Source of the DNA: Nostoc sp. NMS9
GTDB lineage: Bacteria > Cyanobacteriota > Cyanobacteriia > Cyanobacteriales > Nostocaceae
Length of the DNA stretch: 64,000 bases
NCBI RefSeq assembly: GCF_017114995.1
Contig: NZ_JABXKL010000001.1
Coordinates: forward strand, 1 to 64,000
Direction: 5' to 3'
Part shown: one piece after another, positions 8,292 through 16,871 of the stretch
How the letters are laid out: the number at the start of each line of letters is the position of its first letter
How positions within the stretch are numbered: position 1 is the first letter of the stretch
Notes under the pieces: generated by a model
What the model was told of the DNA's origin: nothing
Databases searched by the model: none
Seen by the model: the letters and a program-made list of their open reading frames with translations, nothing else
Made by a program: the position numbers and the translations under genes

Positions 8292-11200
8292 TCATTGACT
8301 ACAGGACATAGCAGAAGGAATAGAAGAACTTTGCAGAGAGTGAGCCACAAGAATAACATCACCATTAGCATCGACAATCCATCCTTGAGCCTCCACAATT
8401 TGATCGCTAGATTTGGTCATAGATGCAGTAGATAATTTATCCGTGACTCTGGCTGTTGCTTGTGCGGGCAAATCTACCCAATCAGTAATCACTGCTCGTC
8501 CCCGCAACGGTTCATTAGGACTTTGGGGTAATCCACCGCGTCCTGTAGCGATAAAACGACTGGCATTTTGTCCTCTTCTGGGACTGCAACCTTGGGCAAT
8601 TTGTCGGGATGCATCCACGAGGTTGGAGGGTAGTTGAATTAAGCCGCGACTGGGGTCAGTATCTGGACTGTTAATAGTTACTTCTCCACTCACTCCCAAT
8701 TCTGAACTCGCTGTAATGTCACTATTTTCGGTTGGGCTTTTTTGTGGGACAATACCGAAAATACCGTTTGTTGTAATGTCAACTCTACCACCAATCCCTG
8801 TAAAGGCATTAGCAGTGATATCGCTATTTTCTTTAGGAACGGCGACAATGAAAGGGCTATTAATGGTGATGTTACCGCCATCGCCACCGAATTCGCTACT
8901 GCCGGCAGTAGTAGAAATTTGACTATGATTGCGTAGTAATAATAAGTCTTGCAATTTCAGGGTAATATTACCACCATTCCCCGATCTGGTTATGGCAGCG
9001 ATCGCTCCTTGATTATCCAGGCTCAGAGAACGAGCTTGGATCTCAAGGTCGCCTGCCGTCCCTGCACCGGTACTACTGACAGTGACTTCACCTCCATCCC
9101 GGACACTCATCTGCTCAGTTTCAACCTTTAAACTTCCCCCACTACCAGTACCTTCTGGCGTAACCGCAGCGCTGATTTGGCTGTTAAAGTTACCATTTGG
9201 TGATTTTCCAACGACTTCCACAGATTTCGACGCATGAATTCGCAATCTACCTGCATTGCCCTGTCCAGCAGTTCCAACCGATACTATTGCACCACCTCTC
9301 ACACTCAAGCGATCGGTTTCAATTGTTAAATCGCCACCGTTGCCTCTGGGTGGAATCACTGTTTCGTCTGCGTCTACTTCAACACCTGCATTGATACCTG
9401 TAGCAAAGAGATTATCAATAGGTGTATCAAATACCTCTACCTCAGAAGCATGAATTGTGAGATTACCAGCGTCGCCTTGACCAAAAGTAGCGACTTGCAC
9501 TTTGCCTCCATGACTGACACTCAAGCGTTTTGTCTCAATGGTCAAGTTGCCACCGCGACCCTCACCTTGAGTGTTTACCTGAGCAAATAAGCCAGCAGGA
9601 TTTTCAATATTAGATGTAAACGCTTTGACTTTTCCACTGATTTCCACTGACTCGGCAGCGTGAATAGTCAAATTTCCTGCAAACCCTTTACGGTAAACAC
9701 TGCTTCCCACTTGACTATCAATGATATTCATAGTGACAGTTTCAATGTTTATATTGCCAGCATTCCCTTGTCCAAAAGTACTGGCAGATAGTTGTCCATC
9801 TCGGACAATCAACTGATTGGTATTAATTGCCAAATCTCCTGCTGTTCCTGTACTCGATGTTTGAGTCAACAAGCTGCTGGGAAAGGGAAATAGACTATTA
9901 CTATTAGTAGCAGGTCCAATCAGTTTAACTGATTGGGAGGCATTTACTGTCAAACTTCCTCCAGCCCCACTACCGTTAGTTCGAGCTGAAATCGCTGCTC
10001 CATCTTGGATTAACAACTGATTGGTATTAATCGTAATCTTTCCTGCGGACCCTGTGCCATAGGCGTTAGAACTTATTCTGCTAGGATACCATCTATTAGG
10101 AAACTGTGGAAGAATAGCAGTACCGACTAGCTGCACTGATTCGGCATTTACTGTTATACTCCCTCCAACCCCTTTACCTTCGTTATCGGTTATGATTCCG
10201 GCTCCATTTTGGATAAATAACTGTCTAGTGTTAATCGTGATGTTTCCGGCGTCTCCGACTCCATTAGATGCAGCAAACATACCGGTATAACCTAAAGAGG
10301 GATTATCTGGAATACCGATTATTTGCACTGATTCTGGGGCATTCACGGTCAAATTCCCTGCCACACCTTCACCGGAAGTAGAAACTGAGACTTGCCCCCC
10401 GTCTTCGACGAGCAACCTAGATGTATTAATTGTTAGTTTTCCTCCTTCTCCTGTGGCGTCAGAACTACTCTGAGTAAACAAGTCGCTGCCAAACTGGCCA
10501 CTAACTGTCAGACCTGCCACTTGTACAGATTCTGAGGCATTTACTGTTAAATCTCCCGCCGCTCCTGCATTGTATGTACCAGATGAAATCTTTCCCCCTG
10601 CTAAGATTTGTAACTGCCTAGTGTTAATTGTCAGGTTTCCTGCATCTCCTGTCCCAAAAGTTTCAGCAAATAAACCACTGCGAATTCCAGTAGGTGATTC
10701 TCCAACGACTTGCACTGATTCGGAAGCATTTACACTCAATCCTTTTCCAGGTAATGCTCCTAAAGTGCTGGCTTCAATCTTGGAACCTCCATTGACTGTA
10801 ACTCCTTTACCCCACACCTGAATAGCGCCGCCACCTTCGCCACTGGTACTAACCAAGGCTTGATTACTGAGTGAGATATCGGCTTTAGCTACACCATTAG
10901 GAACAATCAAACTCAAATTATTACCATCCACATTCAGTCCGACTGTCCCCTCACCTGCAATTCCTGCCAATTCTACTCGCCCACCCGGAGCATTCAATTG
11001 ACCTTCGTTGAGGGCAATTTCTCCACCCACTAATAGCAAACTCCGAGCATCAGGTACTCGTAGACCAAAGATATTATCTCCTGCTGGTGCAATTGAACTG
11101 TTTTCAATTTTGCCAGCCTGAAGTTGATTGAACAACAACGCTGAAGGATTAACTGTTAGTAACGAGGAAGGAGTCTGAGGATTAGTTGCACTAAATTCTA

Positions 11201-11681
11201 ACCCATTGCCAAACACAAAAGAATTCGCCGTAGTCCCTACAAAGGAACCCGCTACATCTAAGCGTGCATTGTTCCCAAATAAAATGCCATTGGGATTGAT
11301 AAAAAACAAATTTGCGCCACCATCCACCCCCAATGTGCCGAGAATATTGGAGATATTACTTCCTGTCACCCGTGTGAGAATATTGGAGATTCCCGTGGGA
11401 TTGGCAAAATAAACACGCTGCAACTCCCCCACATTGAATTCCTGGAAACTATGGAACAGGTTTGCACCGCGAATTGCGCCACCATCAATGCGGTCAGCCG
11501 GAAGTCCTTTAATATTGACATTGGGAGTGATTCTTGAAGAGTTATTACCCAATGTTCCATCAGGGGTAATCTGGGCTAAGGCGTGATTTTCATCACAAAA
11601 TATGACATGAGCAAGCACTCCAATAATGCTAAAAACTCCTAATAAATCTGAGTGCCAATTCCTATCTTTACAGGTTGTCAT
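8292..11681 (-). CDS. TPS haemagglutinin-like exoprotein, tandem copy 1
   Basis: 1129 aa. A signal peptide (residues 1-36, ending HALAQITPDGTL) is followed by the TPS domain for TpsB recognition (about 40-190, with NPNGILFGNNARLDVAGSF). Next comes a long right-handed beta-helix of degenerate repeats (GNLTINTRQL, GGSLTVNASQSV, SVEISGK) and the family tail (LVDASRQIAQGCSP, ATGRGGLPQSP, IVEAQGWIVDANGD, SAMSCSQ). It should be exported by Sec and then by an FhaC-like partner, which is absent here. The gene is tandem with 11927-15142; the first and last several hundred bases of the two are near-identical, while the middle differs. The 5' flank is also shared. The start has only a weak purine run (CGAGG, about 12 nt upstream). 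Function (adhesin, sheath protein or effector) is unknown. Confidence 0.87.
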   Translation of the reverse strand: MTTCKDRNWHSDLLGVFSIIGVLAHVIFCDENHALAQITPDGTLGNNSSRITPNVNIKGLPADRIDGGAIRGANLFHSFQEFNVGELQRVYFANPTGISNILTRVTGSNISNILGTLGVDGGANLFFINPNGILFGNNARLDVAGSFVGTTANSFVFGNGLEFSATNPQTPSSLLTVNPSALLFNQLQAGKIENSSIAPAGDNIFGLRVPDARSLLLVGGEIALNEGQLNAPGGRVELAGIAGEGTVGLNVDGNNLSLIVPNGVAKADISLSNQALVSTSGEGGGAIQVWGKGVTVNGGSKIEASTLGALPGKGLSVNASESVQVVGESPTGIRSGLFAETFGTGDAGNLTINTRQLQILAGGKISSGTYNAGAAGDLTVNASESVQVAGLTVSGQFGSDLFTQSSSDATGEGGKLTINTSRLLVEDGGQVSVSTSGEGVAGNLTVNAPESVQIIGIPDNPSLGYTGMFAASNGVGDAGNITINTRQLFIQNGAGIITDNEGKGVGGSITVNAESVQLVGTAILPQFPNRWYPSRISSNAYGTGSAGKITINTNQLLIQDGAAISARTNGSGAGGSLTVNASQSVKLIGPATNSNSLFPFPSSLLTQTSSTGTAGDLAINTNQLIVRDGQLSASTFGQGNAGNINIETVTMNIIDSQVGSSVYRKGFAGNLTIHAAESVEISGKVKAFTSNIENPAGLFAQVNTQGEGRGGNLTIETKRLSVSHGGKVQVATFGQGDAGNLTIHASEVEVFDTPIDNLFATGINAGVEVDADETVIPPRGNGGDLTIETDRLSVRGGAIVSVGTAGQGNAGRLRIHASKSVEVVGKSPNGNFNSQISAAVTPEGTGSGGSLKVETEQMSVRDGGEVTVSSTGAGTAGDLEIQARSLSLDNQGAIAAITRSGNGGNITLKLQDLLLLRNHSQISTTAGSSEFGGDGGNITINSPFIVAVPKENSDITANAFTGIGGRVDITTNGIFGIVPQKSPTENSDITASSELGVSGEVTINSPDTDPSRGLIQLPSNLVDASRQIAQGCSPRRGQNASRFIATGRGGLPQSPNEPLRGRAVITDWVDLPAQATARVTDKLSTASMTKSSDQIVEAQGWIVDANGDVILVAHSLQSSSIPSAMSCSQ

Positions 11682-11865
11682 ATCAGAACTAGCCTCGCTT
11701 GCTCATTTCCTACCTGTGAATATGCAATTTTCTTACGCCACGACTTCGAGCCACATCTTTAAGGGTTTTCAGCTAGCCGTCCTGATACGTTTTTCTACAA
11801 TTAATATCAGCAGATATTTTAACTAGATCGGAGTAAACTTTTTAAAACTTAAAATTAGGTAATGC
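11682..11865 (-). promoter_or_regulatory. Conserved 5' flank of TPS gene, copy 1
   Basis: About 185 bp immediately upstream of this TPS gene are closely similar to 15143-15326 upstream of the other one, for example the blocks TTGCTCATTTCCTA, TGTGAATATGCAATTTT, TTCGAGCCACAT and CTACAATTAAT. A shorter match (6329-6360) survives at the TPS remnant. It probably contains the promoter and untranslated leader, but no clear -35/-10 can be picked out. Confidence 0.65.
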
Positions 11866-11896
11866 ATCTGATTGTTTTGATCGCTCTTGGTTTCAT
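11855..11896 (-). pseudogene. Vestigial start of a CHAT-like gene (13 codons)
   Basis: Downstream of TPS copy 2 the minus strand reads GGAGGAATTACGATGAAA, identical to the ribosome site and start of the CHAT gene at 5908. The frame then runs only 13 codons (MKPRAIKTIRCIT) to TAA and merges into the 5' flank of TPS copy 1. I read it as the stump left when a CHAT gene was lost from a TPS-CHAT pair. Confidence 0.6.
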
Positions 11897-11926
11897 CGTA
11901 ATTCCTCCCCCGATTGGAGTAACGAA

Positions 11927-14900
11927 TTATTGACTACAAGACATGGCAGAGGAAATAGAAGAACTTTGTGCATATCGAGCCACAAGAATAACATCACCAT
12001 TAGCATCGACAATCCATCCTTGAGCCTCCACAATTTGATCGGTAGATTTGGTTATAGATGCAGTAGATGATTTATCCGTGACTCTCTGTGTTGCTTGTGC
12101 AGGCAAATCTACCCAACCAGTAATCACTGCTCGTCCTCGCAACGGTTCATTAGGACTCTGGGGTAATCCACCGCGTCCGGTAGCGATAAAACGACTGGCG
12201 TTTTGTCTTCCTCTGGGTGTGCAACCTTGGGCAATTTGTTGGGATGCATCCACGAGGTTAGAAGGTAGTTGAATTAAACCGCGACTAGGGTCAGTATCTG
12301 GACTGTTGATAGTTACTTCCCCACTCACTCCCAATTGTGAACTCGCTGTAATGTCGCTGTTTTCGGTTGGGCTTTTTTGTGGGACAATACCGAAAATACC
12401 GTTTGTTGTAATGTCAACTCTACCACCTTTACCAGTGAAGGCATTAGCGCTGATGTCGCTGTTTTCTTTGGGAACAGCGACGATGAAGGGGGAGTTTATG
12501 GTAATGTTGCCGCCATCGCCTCCAGCTTGGGCAGTACCTGCTGTGGTTGAAATTTGACTGCCACGACGTAACAGTAAAAGGTCTTGCACATTCAGGTTGA
12601 TATTTCCGCCATTACCTGAAGCAGTAGTAGCTTCAATGCTACTGTTGTTAAGACGAATCGAATCAGATGTAATTCCTATATCACCAGCTGTCCCCTGTCC
12701 AAAGTTGCTGGCAGTTATTTCAGCTTTATTCATCACAGATAATGAACCAGTAGTAATAGTAATATTGCCGCCCTTGCCTATTTCTTCAAATAGCACTTTG
12801 TTAAAAATGCTGAAGATACCAGTATCACTCCCAGCCAAGAAGACATGTTCATTCGCATCAATCATCACACTACCTGCATCTCCTTGACCAGCTGAACTGG
12901 TAATTATTTGAGCGCCGTTGGTGATATCAAGTGAGCCTGCTGCGATCAAAATCTCTCCTCCCTTGCCTACTCCTCTGATTCCGACAGCACTCACTGCGGC
13001 ACTAAACAATCCATTTTCGTCCACACCATCAAACAAAACACGATCGCGAGCAGTTATTGTCACACTCCCTGCCTCTCCTTGCCCATAAGTAGCAGTGTCT
13101 AGTCGAGCGCCATTAACGACAGCAAGTGCGCCTGTAGTGATCTTGATGCTTCCTCCCTTACCCTTAGATCCAAATTCTACAGCACTAGCAACAGCACTAC
13201 TCAATCCATTACTACCCAATCCATCAAGAAGGACAGTATCACCAGCAGTAATAGTTATATCGCCTGCATTCCCCTGTCCAAAAGTAATAGCATCTATTTG
13301 ACCGCCATTTGTGACAGAGAGCGAACCTGTGGTAAAAGTGATGCTTCCTCCTTTACCTGAAGCATTAGCTTCCAAATTGCTTAGAGCACTCCCGCCATTG
13401 AAGGATACAGTATCACTGGCTGTAATTGTTAAACTTCCTGCAGATCCTTGCCCAAAGGAGCTAACAGATAGTCCAGCACCATTGGTAACAGAAAGCGCCC
13501 TAGTCTTAATATTGATATTGCCTCCATTACCGATTGCGCCAAATTCCACACTGCTGAAGGCACTACTGTTTGCTCCATTGCTACCTATCCCATCAAAGAC
13601 AACGGTATCACGTGCAGTTATCGTTACACCTTTTGCATCTCCTTGACCACGAGTTAAAGATTGTAGTTGAGCACCATTGGTAACGAAAAGCGAACCAGTG
13701 GTGATACTGACGTTACCTGCTTTGCCCACTGCACCAGATTCTAGTGAGCTACCTGCACCACTATCTGTACCATCAAAAGAGACAGTATCACGCGCAGTTA
13801 TATTGACATTACCTGTATTCCCTCGCCCAGAAGGATAAATACTAGAAAGTATTTGAGCGCCATTAGTGACAGAAAGCGATCCAGTGGTGATATTTATACT
13901 GCCTGAATTACCTTTAGCAAAAGGTGTCACAATACTAGCAACACCACTATCTGTACCATCAAAAGAGACAGTGTCACGGGCATTAATCGTTATACTGCCT
14001 GCATCTCCCAGCCCAAAGGTATTAGTTAATATCCGACCACGATTAGTTCCGAATACTGTTTTACTAGTAACATTAATACTACCTCCTCTACCTACAGATC
14101 CAGGTGTTACAGAATTAACAATAAAGCTGTCATCTTTGAGATTGACTGTTTCAGTAGCATTAATCTCAATATTTCCCGCTTTGCTGTTAACTGAAGCTAA
14201 TCCTGGTGATATCCCGGCTCGTATACGGCTTTCTTCTGCAAGCCCTATGTTACTGGCATTAATCGCAATACTGCCACCGTTATCAGCACGAACGTTAACC
14301 TCAGCACTATTGAAGAGCGATACATCACTTCGCTTTAGTATATTTGGAAAACTCAAACTCAGTTTGCTACCATCTCCATTCAACTCAATCGTTCCTGCAC
14401 TTGCTAATCCTCCTAACTCAACCCTCCCACCAAAAGCATTTAACCTTCCGCCATCCATGCTGACATTACCGCCCACTAGCAGCAAACTTTTACCATCTCC
14501 TACTCGTAAACCAGATGCATTAAAACCTGCGGGATCTATTCCTGCTGGTGCGACTGAGTTGTTTTGAATCGGTGCAGTAGCAATTTGATTGAAGAACAAT
14601 GCCGAAGGATTAACTGTTAGTAATGGGGAAGGAGTCTGAGGATTAGTTGCACTAAATTCCAACCCATTGCCAAACACAAAAGAATTCGCCGTACTCCCTA
14701 CAAACGAACCCGCCACATCCAGTCGTGCATTCTTCCCAAATAAAATGCCATTGGGATTGATAAAAAACAAATTTGCACCACCATTCACCCCCAGTGTGCC
14801 GAGAATATTGGAAATATTACTTCCCGTCACCCGTGTGAGAATATTTTTAATTCCCGTGGGATTAGCAAAATAAACTCGTTGGGATTCTCCGACATTGAAT

Positions 14901-15142
14901 TCACGAAAACTATGGAACAGGTTTGCACCGCGAATTGCTCCACCATCAATCCGGTCAGCAGCACTACCTTTGATATTGACTTTGGGAGTGATTATTGAAA
15001 AGTTATTACCCAATGTTCCATCAGGGGTAATCTGGGCTAAGGCGTGATTTTCACAACAAAATATGACATGAGCAAGCACTCCAATAATACTAAAAACTTC
15101 TAATAAATCTGAGTGCCAATTTCTATTTTTACAGATTGCCAT
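11927..15142 (-). CDS. TPS haemagglutinin-like exoprotein, tandem copy 2
   Basis: 1071 aa, with the same architecture as the gene at 8292-11681: signal peptide (..ENHALAQITPDGTL), TPS domain with NPNGILFGKNARLDVAGSF, beta-helix, and the same cysteine-containing tail (QIAQGCTP, ATGRGGLPQSP, SAMSCSQ). Its central passenger differs, built from a regular repeat of about 40-45 residues in which NGAQI or NGARL alternates with TITARDTVSFDG and GSITITTGSLSV; about a dozen such units are visible. Ends nearly identical to the paralogue with a different core suggest duplication followed by core replacement or end homogenisation. It is 201 bp from the HlyD gene upstream, on the same strand but with its own conserved 5' flank. 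Confidence 0.87.
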   Translation of the reverse strand: MAICKNRNWHSDLLEVFSIIGVLAHVIFCCENHALAQITPDGTLGNNFSIITPKVNIKGSAADRIDGGAIRGANLFHSFREFNVGESQRVYFANPTGIKNILTRVTGSNISNILGTLGVNGGANLFFINPNGILFGKNARLDVAGSFVGSTANSFVFGNGLEFSATNPQTPSPLLTVNPSALFFNQIATAPIQNNSVAPAGIDPAGFNASGLRVGDGKSLLLVGGNVSMDGGRLNAFGGRVELGGLASAGTIELNGDGSKLSLSFPNILKRSDVSLFNSAEVNVRADNGGSIAINASNIGLAEESRIRAGISPGLASVNSKAGNIEINATETVNLKDDSFIVNSVTPGSVGRGGSINVTSKTVFGTNRGRILTNTFGLGDAGSITINARDTVSFDGTDSGVASIVTPFAKGNSGSINITTGSLSVTNGAQILSSIYPSGRGNTGNVNITARDTVSFDGTDSGAGSSLESGAVGKAGNVSITTGSLFVTNGAQLQSLTRGQGDAKGVTITARDTVVFDGIGSNGANSSAFSSVEFGAIGNGGNINIKTRALSVTNGAGLSVSSFGQGSAGSLTITASDTVSFNGGSALSNLEANASGKGGSITFTTGSLSVTNGGQIDAITFGQGNAGDITITAGDTVLLDGLGSNGLSSAVASAVEFGSKGKGGSIKITTGALAVVNGARLDTATYGQGEAGSVTITARDRVLFDGVDENGLFSAAVSAVGIRGVGKGGEILIAAGSLDITNGAQIITSSAGQGDAGSVMIDANEHVFLAGSDTGIFSIFNKVLFEEIGKGGNITITTGSLSVMNKAEITASNFGQGTAGDIGITSDSIRLNNSSIEATTASGNGGNINLNVQDLLLLRRGSQISTTAGTAQAGGDGGNITINSPFIVAVPKENSDISANAFTGKGGRVDITTNGIFGIVPQKSPTENSDITASSQLGVSGEVTINSPDTDPSRGLIQLPSNLVDASQQIAQGCTPRGRQNASRFIATGRGGLPQSPNEPLRGRAVITGWVDLPAQATQRVTDKSSTASITKSTDQIVEAQGWIVDANGDVILVARYAQSSSISSAMSCSQ

Positions 15143-15326
15143 ATTAGAACCAGCCCCGCTTGCTCATTTCCTATCTGTGAATATGCAATTTTATTACGCC
15201 ACGGCTTCGAGCCACATATTCAAGGGTTTTCTGCTAGCCGTACTGATAAATTTTTCTACAATTAATTTCAGCAGATATTTTAATTCGATGAGAGGAAAGT
15301 TTTTAAAACTTAAAGTTTAGGTAATA
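15143..15326 (-). promoter_or_regulatory. Conserved 5' flank of TPS gene, copy 2
   Basis: This is the counterpart of 11682-11865. Both run from the start codon to an AT-rich block (TTTTTAAAACTTAAA) and are similar over almost their whole length. Conservation of a non-coding flank alongside the gene ends shows that whole units were duplicated. Confidence 0.65.
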
Positions 15327-15343
15327 GTTCCCCAAATAAAAAG

Positions 15344-16846
15344 TTATAAATCACTAATCAACCTCGCCTTACGGAGAAAGAATTGCAGCACAGTTTCTTC
15401 ACGGGAAATAATATCAACCCTACCCTCCATACCCAATTGAATATGACACTGGTTTTTCCCTTTACCTAAAACTAGAGTTTCCGGTTCAATAGTCACTTCA
15501 TAAAAAGCACCTGGTGCAGTAGCTTTTGGGCTAGTAGTCCCATTCATAGATGCATTTGTGCCATTCTTTTGAGGAGCGATCGCATCTGGAGAAATCGTCT
15601 GCACTTGACCATTCAGAGTACCATAATCTGGATAGGGGCAAGCGCTGACCCGCATTTGGACTTTTTGACCAATTTTTAACTTACTTTGATCTTCAGATGC
15701 CACGGCAGCTTTCAAAACTTGAGGTGCATCAGTGGGGACAATTTGCAATACTTCTTCGCCAGCCCGCACAGTTTGACCTGGGTTTCGCAGATTGAGTTGG
15801 GAGATGATACCATCGGCGGTAGCTGCGATCGTGGTTTGAGCTAAATCTATTTTGGCTTGTTTGAGTTCGCTAGTATCACGCTCTAACTGCTTTTCAATTT
15901 CAATCCGTTGGTTAACTAAGGCTTGGCGTTCCTTTTCTATTGTTGCTTTGTTGCTTTCCCCTCCGGCTTTTTCTTGAGCAATTCGCTCAGTAGCAACAGT
16001 TACTGCTGTATTACTTGGATTTACGGCAACTTGGGCGCGTTGTCTTCTGGCCATGACAGCAGATACCGCTTGTTGTAACCGTTCAATTGTCTGTTTTTGC
16101 GCCTCCACTGCTGCTGCTTGCGCCTTTACCGCTTGCTCTTGCTGTCTGGCAGATAATTGTGCTTCTTCCAATTGATCCTGAGATAGCGCCCCAAGGGCAG
16201 CTACACTCTCATATCGCTTCTGTTTTGACTGGGCTACACCTAATGCAGCTTCAGCAGCATGGAGATTTGCTTGTGCTGTTTTTAACTGTGCTTCCCCAGC
16301 CAGCAATTCTTTTTCAGCAATTCTGACGTTGGCATCAGCTTCTTGGAGTTCGGAAACAGTGGTAAGATTTTTATCTTGATATTCGCGACGGCGACCGCTC
16401 AATTCGGCTTGGGCGCCAGTAATAATCCGGTTGATGCGGTCAGTTTCGGCTTGAATCTGGCTATTAAGGGAACTAATCTGGGCATTGATTTGCACTAGTT
16501 GTAACTTAGATTGTTGAATACTAGTTTGCAATTGGCTCTTTTTGGTTTGCAGACGGGAGTCATCGATAGTTGCGATCGCATCTCCTTTTTTGATAAGTTG
16601 ATTTTCTTTGACATAAATGTGCATAACCTGGCCTTCAGTCGCCGCTTGCACAATTCGCAATTCACCCGCCGGACGCACAACCGCCTGTGCTTGGACTGTA
16701 ACCTTATACTTACAAATTGCAGCAAGTGGCACAGCTAATCCGAGAACGCAGAGAATAAACATTCCGCCCCATGTTGTCCAACGAGTAATTGGTGGGAGAA
16801 ATTCGTTTGTTTGAATTGGGGGGAGAAAATTTGTGTTGCTAACCAT
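15344..16846 (-). CDS. HlyD-family periplasmic adaptor of a type I exporter
   Basis: 500 aa. One N-terminal membrane helix (about 27-46) is followed by a biotinyl-lipoyl-like half (VRPAGELRIVQAATEGQVMH..VKENQLIKKGDAIATID), a long alpha-helical hairpin rich in Gln/Ala/Glu (about 100-330), the second lipoyl half (ADGIISQLNLRNPGQTVRAGEEVLQIVP) and a C-terminal beta-barrel. This is the membrane-fusion protein that links an inner-membrane ABC exporter to an outer-membrane TolC-like channel. It begins 25 bp after the C39 ABC transporter gene ends, so the two are one operon with the precursor gene at 19257-19655. Cyanobacterial TolC homologues are usually encoded elsewhere, and none is seen here. 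Confidence 0.9.
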   Translation of the reverse strand: MVSNTNFLPPIQTNEFLPPITRWTTWGGMFILCVLGLAVPLAAICKYKVTVQAQAVVRPAGELRIVQAATEGQVMHIYVKENQLIKKGDAIATIDDSRLQTKKSQLQTSIQQSKLQLVQINAQISSLNSQIQAETDRINRIITGAQAELSGRRREYQDKNLTTVSELQEADANVRIAEKELLAGEAQLKTAQANLHAAEAALGVAQSKQKRYESVAALGALSQDQLEEAQLSARQQEQAVKAQAAAVEAQKQTIERLQQAVSAVMARRQRAQVAVNPSNTAVTVATERIAQEKAGGESNKATIEKERQALVNQRIEIEKQLERDTSELKQAKIDLAQTTIAATADGIISQLNLRNPGQTVRAGEEVLQIVPTDAPQVLKAAVASEDQSKLKIGQKVQMRVSACPYPDYGTLNGQVQTISPDAIAPQKNGTNASMNGTTSPKATAPGAFYEVTIEPETLVLGKGKNQCHIQLGMEGRVDIISREETVLQFFLRKARLISDL

Positions 16847-16871
16847 GATGTCTTACGAATTACGAATTATC

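Noticed and set aside
7890..8295. Minus-strand frames of 80-90 codons in the gap after TPS copy 1
   Set aside because: They run through the MITE at 7967-8066 or the vestigial ribosome-site block and have no family resemblance.
13095..14567. Long plus-strand open frames (13095-13301, 13311-13646, 13866-14567) opposite TPS copy 2
   Set aside because: They are low-complexity, proline/serine/leucine-rich antisense images of the beta-helix repeats, with no ribosome sites.
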